Of a stretch of 64,000 nucleotides of DNA, positions 26,780 to 36,470 are shown one piece after another; positions within the stretch are counted from its first letter, which is position 1; each line of letters starts with the position of its first letter. Below the pieces are notes generated by a model. The model ran no database searches. It worked only from the letters and a program-made list of their open reading frames with translations, and was not told where the DNA came from. Position numbers and translations under genes: made by a program. Source of the stretch: Marinigracilibium pacificum. GTDB lineage: Bacteria; Bacteroidota; Bacteroidia; Cytophagales; Cyclobacteriaceae. The DNA is taken from assembly GCF_012926615.1 (NCBI RefSeq), contig NZ_JABBNU010000012.1, forward strand, positions 1 to 64,000. Direction: 5' to 3'.

Positions 26780-28242
26780 GATTTCACTATAGATGAAACA
26801 ATTTTGGCACTATTTAGACATAGAGGAATCCCTCCTCCCGGATGCACACTACCACCGCAGAAATATAGGTTTTTGATTTTATTTGAAAAATTTGGGTGCC
26901 TTAAAAATGCCGAGTTTTTATTATTGCTTCCAGCGCCATAAAGGGCTCCTTTATAACTACTGGTTTTCTTTTCAATTTTGATAGGTGTCAAAAGATTTTC
27001 GGTATCAATATACTCTTCTATATTAGTGTTTAATGATTTATTAATCCTATTGATTACTGCTCTTCTGGTATCTTTCACCATTGTTTCCCAATCCTGACCC
27101 GAGTTAGGAGGAACATTAACCATTACAAACCAATTTTCACAGCCATCGGGAGCATGGTCAGCATCTTCTTTAGAGCTAATGTTTACATAGACTGTTGGAT
27201 CAGAGGGAACTCTTTGATGATCAAAAATATCCTTAAACTCCTCTTCATAATCACCAGAAAAGAAAATATTATGAAGGTCGAGCTGTTTAAATTGATTTTT
27301 TATACCCCAATAAAAAATCAATGCAGAACTTGATCTTTCCTGAGATAGTGTTTTTTCAGGAGCCTTTTCTTCTCTAAGTAATTTTCTATATGTGGGTACA
27401 ATATCCATATTTGAGATAACTGAATCTGCATAGTATTCATTTTCATGTGTTGATACTCCCTTAGCTGAATTGTTTTCTATCAGGATTTTAGTAACCGGAC
27501 AATTAAAGTGAAACTTTACTCCTTTTCTTTTTGCAAGTTCATATAGTTTCTCAACTATAGAATACATACCACCAGCTGGATAAAACGTTCCAATATTATA
27601 TTCTAAATGAGGTATCATAGACATAATACCCGGAGTTTTATAAGGGGATGACCCATTATAGGTTGCATACCGATTGAATAGTTGTACTAATCTAGGGTCA
27701 CTAAAATAAGACCTATTTAGCTCATCCAAAGTTTGAAATATATCCAAATCAGTAGTTGAAGCCAGTGCTTTAAGTGTTTTGAAATTTAGAAAAGTATCAA
27801 CTTTATGAAGAGATCGCTCTATAAATAAAGGTGAAGTTATTTCATATTTTCGTTTGCTGGACTGCAAATATTCAAGGACCGTTTTAGCATTAACTCTGAA
27901 TACCTCTGTTATTTCATCTATAAATTTGTTTTTATTATCCCACGCTGTAAAAATGGTGCCATCATCAAAAAAATACTTACAATGAACATCTTTCTTTAAA
28001 TAATTGAAATGGTCTCTTGGATTCTCTCCTGATATCTCAAAAAGTTCATCTACTAGCTGGGGCATTGTGAATAAGGAAGGTCCTGCATCAAAATAGAACC
28101 CATTTGATTGAACTCGTCCCAACTTTCCGCCTGGTGTGGAGTTAGCCTCAAAAACATCAACATCATACCCTTTAACGGCAAATCTGATAGCAGCAGCCAA
28201 TCCGGCAATCCCTGACCCTATAATTATTGCTCTTTTAGACAT
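26776..28242 (-). CDS. crtD: Carotenoid desaturase, CrtD/CrtI family
   Basis: A 488-aa FAD-dependent phytoene-desaturase-type enzyme. The N terminus ARAIIIGSGIAGLAAAI with VFEANSTPGGKLGRV is the FAD site, and the C-terminal YFCGGSVHPGGGIPLC is the family signature. Since its neighbour is CruF rather than phytoene synthase, I favour the 1'-hydroxycarotenoid 3',4'-desaturase role (CrtD) over phytoene desaturase (CrtI), which cannot be told apart by eye. No crtB or second crtI is in this window. Confidence 0.78.
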   Translation of the reverse strand: MSKRAIIIGSGIAGLAAAIRFAVKGYDVDVFEANSTPGGKLGRVQSNGFYFDAGPSLFTMPQLVDELFEISGENPRDHFNYLKKDVHCKYFFDDGTIFTAWDNKNKFIDEITEVFRVNAKTVLEYLQSSKRKYEITSPLFIERSLHKVDTFLNFKTLKALASTTDLDIFQTLDELNRSYFSDPRLVQLFNRYATYNGSSPYKTPGIMSMIPHLEYNIGTFYPAGGMYSIVEKLYELAKRKGVKFHFNCPVTKILIENNSAKGVSTHENEYYADSVISNMDIVPTYRKLLREEKAPEKTLSQERSSSALIFYWGIKNQFKQLDLHNIFFSGDYEEEFKDIFDHQRVPSDPTVYVNISSKEDADHAPDGCENWFVMVNVPPNSGQDWETMVKDTRRAVINRINKSLNTNIEEYIDTENLLTPIKIEKKTSSYKGALYGAGSNNKNSAFLRHPNFSNKIKNLYFCGGSVHPGGGIPLCLNSAKIVSSIVKS

Positions 28243-28266
28243 AATTGAGAGAACCTCTCAAAGCCT

Positions 28267-29151
28267 CTATTGTTTAGAGTTTATACGATTAATGTATTCT
28301 TCAAAATATATTTCAGGTTTACCTAGTTCTTTCCAGGTATTTTCTGATTCAAATTTCTCCGGGTAGTTATTTAAGGCTTTGATAATTTTATGAACGAAAT
28401 TCATTTTGGAAGAAAATATTCCCATGAACCAAAGAATCCATAAAGGTGTTTTCTTTATTTCCAGATTCTTCTTTTTGTAATTTTTTTTATAGATATCTGC
28501 TGCCTGATCAATTGTAAAAGCTTCCAGGCCCTGGACCGGATAATGTTTATTTTCATTAAGTAGCTTTTTAAATGAATAGGCTACTTGTCTACCATAATCT
28601 TCTCCAGCAACAAAATACATTGGATATTTGGAGGTTCCAACCAACATTATTTTTCCGTCCTGGACGTAATCTCCCTTGTCAAAGTTCTCCATAAAGGATG
28701 AAGGATAGAAAATTGAGTAGGGGATGCCACTTGTCTTTATAGCTTGTATGGCACTTTCTTTGATGTCAAACGCCCACCAATGGAATCCGGATGTTTTATT
28801 GTAATTTTTAACCAATGAGGAACAATAACCAATTCTTTTTATTTCATGAATCTTTGATTGTCGAATAATACTTTGAACGCCTTCTCTTTCAGCCATCCAA
28901 CTACCTTTTTTCTCATTAGCTTTAATGTTAAGATTCATATAGACAGCATCTGCTCCGGAAAGTGTGTTACTTATATCCTTTTCGTTTTTCAGGTCTCCGG
29001 AAATTAATTCCACAGAATCGGGAAGGAGTCTTTTTGCTTTATTTTCATCGCGAACTAAAGCTCTGATTTTAAACCCTTCCTTAATAAGTTCTTTTACAAC
29101 CGGTACACCAAGCATTCCAGTGGCACCAAATACTGCAATAGTTTTGATCAT
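28267..29151 (-). CDS. NmrA-like NAD(P)-binding protein, first gene of the carotenoid operon
   Basis: A 294-aa NmrA/atypical short-chain dehydrogenase: TIAVFGATGMLGVPVVKELI gives the GxxGxxG site, then ALVRDENKAKRLLP and the SGADAVYMNL strand. These proteins act as redox sensors or reductases. It starts the minus-strand operon, 24 bp before the desaturase, and so may be co-expressed with carotenoid genes, though it need not act on carotenoids. The 237-bp gap upstream carries a terminated hairpin (29222-29297). Confidence 0.7.
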   Translation of the reverse strand: MIKTIAVFGATGMLGVPVVKELIKEGFKIRALVRDENKAKRLLPDSVELISGDLKNEKDISNTLSGADAVYMNLNIKANEKKGSWMAEREGVQSIIRQSKIHEIKRIGYCSSLVKNYNKTSGFHWWAFDIKESAIQAIKTSGIPYSIFYPSSFMENFDKGDYVQDGKIMLVGTSKYPMYFVAGEDYGRQVAYSFKKLLNENKHYPVQGLEAFTIDQAADIYKKNYKKKNLEIKKTPLWILWFMGIFSSKMNFVHKIIKALNNYPEKFESENTWKELGKPEIYFEEYINRINSKQ

Positions 29152-29221
29152 AGATTTTCCTTTTCAGGAAGTTATCCCTTAATTATAAAAATACCAACAA
29201 GTAGGAGGGGGATAATAAAAA

Positions 29222-29297
29222 AAGCCTTCCGAAAGATTCTGCAGTATGAAGAGAAGTTACCAATGTCTATGAGGTACGAATCGGGATCGGAAGGCTC
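29222..29297 (-). terminator. Extended hairpin with U tract; terminator or structured RNA
   Basis: Outer arms AGCCTTCCGA (29223-29232) and TCGGAAGGCT (29287-29296) are perfect complements. GATTC/GAATC (29235-29239, 29278-29282) and TACC/GGTA pair inside. On the minus strand the structure is followed by TTTTTTT. It can end the 2-hydroxyacid dehydrogenase transcript, but 54 nt between the arms with nested pairing is large for a simple terminator, so a structured RNA is possible. Confidence 0.55.
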
Positions 29298-29387
29298 TCG
29301 TTAAATCTAAACCTATACTCAATGTAGAATTATTTATCTACCTATACATCCCCAAAATCGGGGGGTATTTGGTGATTAAAATGCCCA

Positions 29388-30326
29388 TTATTTGCCTGAA
29401 ATATAGGTTTCAAGGTTTTTAAGGCTCATTTCCATGATTCGTTTTCGTGATTCAATAGCTGCCCAGGCCATATGAGGGGTGATAATAATGTTATCGAGGT
29501 CTAATATAGGGTGATTTTTAGCTGGTGGCTCATTTTGGAGGACATCGAGAGCCGCCCCCGAAATAATATTTTCTTCAAGGGCTTGTTTAAGGTCCTTTTC
29601 GTTGATTAGACTACCTCGGGCTGTATTTATTAATAATGAGGTGGGTTTCATTTTTTTGAAAACCTCTAAGTTAAAAATATTCTCATTTTCTGCAGTTAGT
29701 GGTGCGTGAAGGGAGATTACGTCACTCTCTTTTACTAATGTATCAAAAGACACAAATTCAAACTCGCTATCTTTTTGAATTCTTGAATTATAACAAACTT
29801 TCATTCCAAGGGCAGCCGCTATTTTAGCAGTTTGTTTTCCAATGTTACCAAAACCATAGATGCCCATTACCTTATCTTTTAACTCGGTAACTGTGCCAAT
29901 AGTATAAGAAAAATCATCTTGGTTTGCCCATTCATTTCTCAACACACTAAGGTGGTGACCTGCAACTTTATTTGTAATGGCTAACAGTAACGCTATAGAA
30001 TGCTGCGCTACACCAAAAGTACCATACCCGGGAGTATTAGCTACTTTAATACCTTTTTTTTGGCAATGATCAAGATCTATATTGTTCATGCCAGTTGCGG
30101 TAACAGCAATAAATTCAAGGTTAGGAAGATTGTCGAGTACGTCTATGTTTAATATCGTTTTATTTACAACAAGGATATTTGCTTCTTTACATTTTTCAAT
30201 GATTTGATCATCCTTTAGTTTATCATAAACTTCTATTTGCCCAAAATTTTTCCAATCGTCCCAGGAGAGGTCTCCAGGATTAAGTGTTCGACCGTCGGTT
30301 ACAACTATTTTCAGGTTATTAGTCAT
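29388..30326 (-). CDS. D-2-hydroxyacid dehydrogenase
   Basis: A 312-aa NAD-dependent dehydrogenase. The ATG at 30326 is chosen (MTNNLKIVVTDGR) as it overlaps the upstream stop by 8 bp, while the longer frame to 30350 adds no family sequence. GIYGFGNIGKQTAKIAAALG is the Rossmann GxGxxG; SLHAPLTAENENIFN, INTARGSLINEKDL and ITPHMAWA hold the catalytic Arg, Glu and His regions. Likely substrates are glycerate/hydroxypyruvate or D-lactate-type acids; not resolvable. Confidence 0.88.
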   Translation of the reverse strand: MTNNLKIVVTDGRTLNPGDLSWDDWKNFGQIEVYDKLKDDQIIEKCKEANILVVNKTILNIDVLDNLPNLEFIAVTATGMNNIDLDHCQKKGIKVANTPGYGTFGVAQHSIALLLAITNKVAGHHLSVLRNEWANQDDFSYTIGTVTELKDKVMGIYGFGNIGKQTAKIAAALGMKVCYNSRIQKDSEFEFVSFDTLVKESDVISLHAPLTAENENIFNLEVFKKMKPTSLLINTARGSLINEKDLKQALEENIISGAALDVLQNEPPAKNHPILDLDNIIITPHMAWAAIESRKRIMEMSLKNLETYISGK

Positions 30327-31377
30327 AGTCGTTATAGGTATGGAATACAAATTTACAGGCTCTGAAGAAAAATAAGATTGTTGTTAAAAACAATATGAGT
30401 GATGCAGCTACTAGTGCCTGATGTTTTGGCTCATAATATCTGATATCATCTCTTTTCTTTATTCTTTTGAAGAATGGTTGCTGATCAAAAATAAATACAT
30501 CAAAAAAGAATTTCGTTCTGTCTAAGAACTCATTAAAGAATATACGAGTATTTATCTTTCCTTGTACTGAAACACTTAATGGTAAAATTTCATAATATCT
30601 GGCCATAATTATGAGTTTGTCCATCTGGTATTTACTTCCAACGAAAATCACACGTTTATTCCTATTGTATTTTATGAAATTTACCAGCCCATCATAGAGG
30701 GTTTTGTCCTCATGATTTAGTTTGATGTATTTTTCCTTTACTCCGGTTTTTTGAGAAATTTCTTTAATGACAAATTCTGTGAAAGTTGAATCTGTTAATG
30801 AATCACTGATAATGTAAAAGTATTTAACGTGGCTACTATCATAGACAGAAATCGCAGCATTTGTAATTTCTTTTATATTGTGCCATGTTTCTTCATCAGA
30901 TTCATTTAGTCCTTTTTTGATGGTGACAACTGTTGGATATCGGCCATTTTTTAATTCCTTATATTCATAACTTTTCTTAACCTCGTAAGCCATAAGAATC
31001 AGGTTACAAAAAATCAGGATAGCGAAAAATGTCAGAACTGAGGTAGTTAGTTTGTGTAGTAGCCAAAATCCAATTCTTTTACTTTGCTTGTTCGTAACAA
31101 TATGCTGCCTGAAAAACAATTCAGTAAAAATTGAAATCAATGACCACAATAATGTAATTCCACTTGCGATGGCAATAATTGCGAGGTTGTTCCAGGAATC
31201 GGCATGCTGGGAATAATTTGATATTCCTGACCATATCGAGAATTCATCAATTAACTCGCGTGGAACTGTAGAAATAGTGTCACTGGAATATAATATTACC
31301 AACAAAATCATCGTGGTAATGAATATGAAAACCAGATTAATAAAAAAGTTTAGGGCTATCTTGGGCAGATCAGACAT
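30319..31377 (-). CDS. Membrane protein with a large soluble domain, unknown
   Basis: A 352-aa protein not recognised. Predicted transmembrane segments at about residues 10-30, 65-85 and 105-128, then a soluble domain (about 130-320) and a last helix at about 323-343. The soluble part, with short motifs such as VKYFYIISDSLTDSTFTEFVIK, YNRNKRVIFVGSKYQMDKLII, looks like an alternating alpha/beta fold. It overlaps the 2-hydroxyacid dehydrogenase by 8 bp and so is translationally linked. No function inferred. Confidence 0.55.
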   Translation of the reverse strand: MSDLPKIALNFFINLVFIFITTMILLVILYSSDTISTVPRELIDEFSIWSGISNYSQHADSWNNLAIIAIASGITLLWSLISIFTELFFRQHIVTNKQSKRIGFWLLHKLTTSVLTFFAILIFCNLILMAYEVKKSYEYKELKNGRYPTVVTIKKGLNESDEETWHNIKEITNAAISVYDSSHVKYFYIISDSLTDSTFTEFVIKEISQKTGVKEKYIKLNHEDKTLYDGLVNFIKYNRNKRVIFVGSKYQMDKLIIMARYYEILPLSVSVQGKINTRIFFNEFLDRTKFFFDVFIFDQQPFFKRIKKRDDIRYYEPKHQALVAASLILFLTTILFFFRACKFVFHTYNDYD

Positions 31378-31436
31378 CTGTCAAATGTTTAAAAATATTG
31401 CTAAAATATAATTTTTTATTTAAAAATCAACATTAT

Positions 31437-32783
31437 TTAAAGTAACTCATTAGCTAAATTAGCTAATTCTGATCTTTCTCCTTTCTCCAGTGTAATATGA
31501 GCATATAAAGGATGATCTTTTAATCGATCAATCAAGTAACTCATACCATTACTTTGTGAATCCAGGTATGGAGTATCAATTTGTCTGATGTCACCGGTGA
31601 ATATAATTTTTGTGTTTTCTCCTGCTCTGGTAATAATTGTTTTAATTTCATGAGGAGTCAGGTTTTGAGCTTCATCCACGATAAAAATTATATTAGAAAA
31701 TGACCTGCCTCGAATATAAGCAAGAGGTGTGATCATTAGCTTTTCTTTATTAACCATTTCTGTGATTCTTATAAACTCCTTATCTGTTTCATTCCATTGA
31801 TTTTGAATGAATTTTAAGTTGTCCCAAAGAGGTTCCATATAAGGGTTTAGCTTACTTTTTATATCTCCAGGGAGGTATCCGATATCCTTGTTTGACAATG
31901 GAACAATAGGTCGGGCCAGATATATTTGCTTATAATCTCTGCGTGATTCTAATGCAGCAGCAAGAGCTAAAAGAGTTTTCCCTGTTCCGGCCATTCCTTG
32001 AATTGAAACTAGTTTAATTTCCGGATTTAGAATTGCATGGACAGCAAAAGTTTGTTCTGCATTTCTGGGTTTTATCCCATAGACAGGTCTTTTTTCTACC
32101 CTCTCAAGGCATTTGTCTATTGGGTTGTAATAGGAGAGGACTGAACCTGAATCACTTTTTAAAATTGAATATTCGTTATCTATTGGCTTTTTTTCGAAGA
32201 TGTCTTCCCATGGAATGCTTTCATTTTGATGTAAGGCATCGATAATTTTATTGTCTATTCCTTCGTAAGATTTTTTTCCGGTATACAATGTGTTTAAGTT
32301 AGATACCTTTCCTGTTTCGTAATCTTCAGCAACCAGTTCAAGAGATTTTGCTTTTAGTCGTAGGTTTATATCCTTGGTGATGAATATTACGTTCATGTCC
32401 TTTTCAGTTTCCTGTAGCTTTAATGCTGCATTAAGGATTTGATGATCGTGTTTATTGTCATTAAAAATTTTTAATGCGTTCACCTTACTATCCAGATCCA
32501 TCAACACCTTGAAACTTCCTTTTTTCGAGCCTTTACCAGGCTGAAGAGGTATCCATTCATCAAGTTTGTGCCCTTTAGCTAGTTTATCAAGTAGTCTAAT
32601 GAACTCCCGGGCTTCAAAATTTAAGGTATCATTACCCTTTTTGAAATTGTCAAGCTCTTCAAGCACGGTAATAGGAATAGCTACGTCATGTTCTTCAAAA
32701 TGCATTATAGCATCGTGGGCATATAAAATTACTGATGTATCAAGAACAAAAACTTTTTTTGGAGAAGGTTTCTTTTTAGCCAT
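31437..32783 (-). CDS. PIN-PhoH ATPase
   Basis: A 448-aa two-domain protein of the PhoH2/YlaK type. The N-terminal PIN nuclease-like domain reads VFVLDTSVILYAHDA and VLEELDNFKKG with acidic residues, about residues 10-150; the C-terminal PhoH ATPase has Walker A in QGMAGTGKTLLALAAALE and Walker B in IIFIVDEAQNLTPHE. Mycobacterial PhoH2 is an RNA helicase and ribonuclease, but the role in Bacteroidota is unclear. It lies on the same strand before the membrane protein. Confidence 0.85.
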   Translation of the reverse strand: MAKKKPSPKKVFVLDTSVILYAHDAIMHFEEHDVAIPITVLEELDNFKKGNDTLNFEAREFIRLLDKLAKGHKLDEWIPLQPGKGSKKGSFKVLMDLDSKVNALKIFNDNKHDHQILNAALKLQETEKDMNVIFITKDINLRLKAKSLELVAEDYETGKVSNLNTLYTGKKSYEGIDNKIIDALHQNESIPWEDIFEKKPIDNEYSILKSDSGSVLSYYNPIDKCLERVEKRPVYGIKPRNAEQTFAVHAILNPEIKLVSIQGMAGTGKTLLALAAALESRRDYKQIYLARPIVPLSNKDIGYLPGDIKSKLNPYMEPLWDNLKFIQNQWNETDKEFIRITEMVNKEKLMITPLAYIRGRSFSNIIFIVDEAQNLTPHEIKTIITRAGENTKIIFTGDIRQIDTPYLDSQSNGMSYLIDRLKDHPLYAHITLEKGERSELANLANELL

Positions 32784-32869
32784 AAGGAAAGACGGATCTA
32801 GTAAAAAAATTCTTTCCTTTTAAGTTATAAAAAGAGGTAGTAAAAGTATATTAATAATTGATGTTTTTT

Positions 32870-33544
32870 TTATCGTAATGCCTTCTCATTGGCTAGCTTT
32901 TGGTTGGCAAGTTTGTAAACATCCTCTTTATCAGAAGGATAGATCTCAAGAACTCCAGCAAGCACTAATGTGACTAAAATTTTTGATGCAGGCACTTTTG
33001 GTAATCCGGCCTCTCTCATGTATTCCCTAAGTGTTACTTTTTCATGATCAGCCAGGTAATTCATAAGTATTCGTTCATTTTCACCGTATTCAAACCATAC
33101 ATCTCTCTGGCTATTTTGCAGTTTAATTACTTCAAGTACCTCTCTGCTTGCCTGAATGCTTCTGTCTTCAACTCTGACATATGCACGTCCGAATTTTTGA
33201 CCAGGTTTTTCTAGTGCATAATGGGGTTTTCTTTTGCTCTCTTTTATATCATAGCATAAGATGGTTTTATTGTCAAAAGTAGAAACTGACTCCAGACTAT
33301 AGTTGAGCTTGGGGCGAATTAGTTTGGCGATCGCCCCTTCCATCTCATATATATCTTCTTCCGGATATTTCAACCCACTAAGTTCTTTCTCATCGCTAAC
33401 GCCAATAAATAATTTCCCACCTGAGGTATTGGCAAAAGCAACAATCTCTCTGATAATTTTCTCAGGGTGATTGACTTTCTTTTTAAACTCAATATGTTGT
33501 CCTTCTCCCTGACGGACAAGGTTTTTTAAGGTCTTAATATCCAT
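32870..33544 (-). CDS. AlbA_2 / Schlafen-like ATP-binding domain protein
   Basis: A 224-aa protein. The N-terminal GEGQHIEFKKKV...IVAFANTSGGKLFIGVSD pattern is the AlbA_2 (Schlafen-type) domain; the C-terminal half resembles a winged helix (EYMREAGLPKVPASKILVTLVLAGVLEI). Such proteins regulate transcription or act on nucleic acids; the biochemical role is not known. Located between phoH and the AAA/VWA pair, same strand. Confidence 0.72.
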   Translation of the reverse strand: MDIKTLKNLVRQGEGQHIEFKKKVNHPEKIIREIVAFANTSGGKLFIGVSDEKELSGLKYPEEDIYEMEGAIAKLIRPKLNYSLESVSTFDNKTILCYDIKESKRKPHYALEKPGQKFGRAYVRVEDRSIQASREVLEVIKLQNSQRDVWFEYGENERILMNYLADHEKVTLREYMREAGLPKVPASKILVTLVLAGVLEIYPSDKEDVYKLANQKLANEKALR

Positions 33545-33598
33545 CTTATAAATACCTGATTTAAAAAAGCAGGCGTAAATCTAAAATAAATAGCTCAA

Positions 33599-35119
33599 TT
33601 AGATGTCTTCATCGTCATCATATTTGTCAAGATCATCCATACTAAACATACTGCTTAACAGATCTCCAAATGTGTGTCCTTTGATCAGTTTTTTCTTGCT
33701 TAACATACTATATTCTGCAAGACCGTGAAGCGCAAATTCCATGAAGAGAAACTTTTCATCTTCTGAAAGTCCTTTTATATTATCATCTACTAATTTTTTT
33801 AAGCCCGGTACTGAGTTTAGTTTTTCTCTATAATCACTCTCAGATGCTTCATTAAGAATATCTATACTATTACCACCTCCAAACCATTCTGTCAGTGATT
33901 TGTAAGGGTTACCTTCTTTCAGTTTTCGAGTTTGTTCAGGATCAGGGAAATAATTTCTGAATTGTGTACGAATAGCTTTTCCTATCATGTTTTGAGCTAC
34001 AATTACTGGTCCTTCCTGTTCCCCTTCATAAACTAATTCAACCTTGCCGGTAATAGCAGGGATAATCCCATTAATATCGCTAATTCTGGAGGTAGCTTGT
34101 GATACTCCTGATCGTATTTTTCTGAGTTCGGCTGTGCTAACCAGATTTTCAAATGCTGTAATAGTTAATCGGGCTGAAACTCCACTTTTTACATCCACAT
34201 ATTCACTTTTTCTTGCTTCTACAGCCACTTGTTCTACCAAATCTTTAATTAACTCCGGAATTATAATGTCATTTTTCTGATCGTCTGCCAATCGTGCTTC
34301 CTGAGCAGTAATATGTTTACTTGTTTCAATCGAATCAGGATAGTGAGTTATGATTTGACTACCTATTCTATCTTTAAGTGGTGTTACAATGCTACCTCTA
34401 TTTGTATAATCTTCTGGGTTAGCAGTGAAGATAAATTGTATGTCTAAAGGTAGTCTTAATTTAAATCCTCTTATTTGAATATCGCCTTCCTGAAGGATGT
34501 TGAATAATGAAACCTGAATTCTTGCCTGGAGGTCAGGGAGCTCATTGATTACAAATATACCTCTGTGAGATCTTGGAATGATGCCAAAATGAATGACTCG
34601 CTCATCAGAATAAGGAAGCTTGAGAGTAGCTGCTTTAATTGGATCTACATCACCAATAAGATCGGCTACCGATACATCCGGAGTAGCTAGTTTTTCACTA
34701 TATCTGTCCTCCCTTTTGAGCCACTTTACAGGAGTATCATCTCCTTTTTCTTTGATAATATCTTTGGCCTTTTTACTTAACGGTGAAAGCGGGTCGTCAT
34801 TCATTTCACTTCCTTCAACTACCGGAATCACTGCATCAAGAAGGTTTATCATTTGACGGGCTATTTTAGTTTTAGCCTGTCCACGAAGTCCGAGAAGATT
34901 TATATTATGTCGTGATAATATGGCTCTTTCTATCTCAGGAATTACGGTATCTTCATACCCCCAGATGCCTTCAAATACATTTTCATTATTATTTAATTTA
35001 TTAATCAGGTTTGACCTGAGTTCATCTTTTATTGATCTCGGCGTATAACCGGATTTTTTTAATTCACCAAGAGTGGTGATCTTCATAAGTTCTTCAGGAG
35101 AAAGGTCAAAATAGGCCAT
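33599..35119 (-). CDS. BchI/ChlI-like AAA+ ATPase
   Basis: A 506-aa AAA+ protein related to magnesium-chelatase subunit I and MoxR. NLLGLRGQAKTKIARQM is Walker A; GIFVINELPDLQARIQVSLFNILQEGD is the Walker B region, with Asn in place of the usual Asp. The remaining helical lid and C-terminal part carry SVSARLTITAFENLVSTAELRK-like sensor regions. The VWA protein gene lies 12 bp upstream, so the pair probably forms a chelatase-like ATPase-plus-VWA remodelling complex. Substrate unknown. Confidence 0.8.
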   Translation of the reverse strand: MAYFDLSPEELMKITTLGELKKSGYTPRSIKDELRSNLINKLNNNENVFEGIWGYEDTVIPEIERAILSRHNINLLGLRGQAKTKIARQMINLLDAVIPVVEGSEMNDDPLSPLSKKAKDIIKEKGDDTPVKWLKREDRYSEKLATPDVSVADLIGDVDPIKAATLKLPYSDERVIHFGIIPRSHRGIFVINELPDLQARIQVSLFNILQEGDIQIRGFKLRLPLDIQFIFTANPEDYTNRGSIVTPLKDRIGSQIITHYPDSIETSKHITAQEARLADDQKNDIIIPELIKDLVEQVAVEARKSEYVDVKSGVSARLTITAFENLVSTAELRKIRSGVSQATSRISDINGIIPAITGKVELVYEGEQEGPVIVAQNMIGKAIRTQFRNYFPDPEQTRKLKEGNPYKSLTEWFGGGNSIDILNEASESDYREKLNSVPGLKKLVDDNIKGLSEDEKFLFMEFALHGLAEYSMLSKKKLIKGHTFGDLLSSMFSMDDLDKYDDDEDI

Positions 35120-35130
35120 ATCTATACTTC

Positions 35131-36228
35131 TTAAAACTGTTTTCTTTTATTTCGTCTGTAATCTTCAAAAATGAGGTCGCCCAATCCTTTCAAGCTTGAA
35201 TAATAGGCATTGCCTTGATTTGCCATTGTAAATTCCCTGACAAATTCCTGTAACCAGGGGTCAGTAGCAATCATAAATGTTGTAATTGGAATGTTTAATT
35301 TTCTGCATTGAACAGCAAGGTCGAGCGTTTTGTTTAGTATTTTTTTATCTAAACCAAAGCTGTTTTTGTAATATTTGATACCAACTTTCAGGCAGGTAGG
35401 CTTACCGTCAGTGATCATGAAGATCTGTTTATTCTTATTTTTTCGTCTTCTTAGGATGTCCATTGCCAGCTCAAGCCCCGCAACAGTATTGGTATGGAAA
35501 GGACCAACCTCCAGGTATGGTAAATCTTTAATTTCGATTTGCCATGCATCATTTCCAAATACGATAATATCAAGGGTATCCTTTTTGTATTTAGTAGTAA
35601 TAAGTTCTGCAAGAGCCATTGCAACTTTCTTTGCCGGAGTGATTCTGTCTTCACCATACAATATCATTGAGTGTGATATATCGATCATCAAAACTGTAGA
35701 TGTCTGAGTTTTATACTCGTTTTCTACAATTTCAAGGTCTCCTTCAGTTAACATGATATCACCGAAACCGTGATTGATTTGGGCATTTCTAAATGATCCG
35801 GTAAAGTCTATTTGATCAGGGGTATCTCCAAATCTGAATTCCCTTCTATCAGTTCCTCTTTCATCACCCTGTCCGGAATGAGGAGTATGGTGATTACCTT
35901 GTCCTCTCTTTTTGAGCTTTCCGAAAATTTCTTCCAGCGCATTTTTTCTAATAGATTGCTCTGATTTGCTTGTTAGGCTAATTCTACCAGTATTATTATC
36001 TTCAGAAATGTATCCTTTCTTTCTAAGGTCTTCGATGAAATCGCCCATTCCATAATCATCATCAGTTAAATTATAATGTTTATCAAGGTTATTCATCCAG
36101 TTTAAGGCTTCCGAAACATCTCCCGAGGTGTAGACCATCAATTCGAGGAAAATTTTCAGGAGCTGGTCAAATTTTTGACCGCCTTGAAGTGGATCAGGTT
36201 TATAGTCAGAAAATCGATACCCAAGCAT
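35131..36228 (-). CDS. VWA-domain protein partner of the AAA ATPase
   Basis: A 365-aa soluble protein with a C-terminal von Willebrand A domain: STVLMIDISHSM is the MIDAS DxSxS motif, with TDGKPT later. The N-terminal helical part (about 1-150) has no recognised domain. It is 12 bp before the AAA ATPase gene in the same operon; such pairs (chelatase or CoxE/MoxR style) act as metal-insertion or remodelling machines. Distinct from the membrane BatA protein at 7943-9925. Confidence 0.8.
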   Translation of the reverse strand: MLGYRFSDYKPDPLQGGQKFDQLLKIFLELMVYTSGDVSEALNWMNNLDKHYNLTDDDYGMGDFIEDLRKKGYISEDNNTGRISLTSKSEQSIRKNALEEIFGKLKKRGQGNHHTPHSGQGDERGTDRREFRFGDTPDQIDFTGSFRNAQINHGFGDIMLTEGDLEIVENEYKTQTSTVLMIDISHSMILYGEDRITPAKKVAMALAELITTKYKKDTLDIIVFGNDAWQIEIKDLPYLEVGPFHTNTVAGLELAMDILRRRKNKNKQIFMITDGKPTCLKVGIKYYKNSFGLDKKILNKTLDLAVQCRKLNIPITTFMIATDPWLQEFVREFTMANQGNAYYSSLKGLGDLIFEDYRRNKRKQF

Positions 36229-36470
36229 AGTAAATCAGTTTACTTAATTTAAACTAATAAAAAATCGAATAGTTACAAGAGGGATCTTTTTATTCAGAAA
36301 ATGTTCGAAATGCATAAAAACCTTATGTCTATTTGGAAAATGTAGAATATTCCTTTAATTAGAATATATTTTTTGACATTTTAGCGTTTTAATTACGACA
36401 CGATTAGAAATTTTTGTTTAATTACAGCCTCTTTCAATAGGAAGAGCAGCCAACAAAATTAGAGTTAAAA

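Noticed and set aside
36229-36470. Possible promoter or structured RNA in the gap before the 46-aa lipoprotein
   Set aside because: TTGACA-like and AT-rich patches are present, but no TAnnTTTG at proper spacing and no stable hairpin; nothing could be supported.
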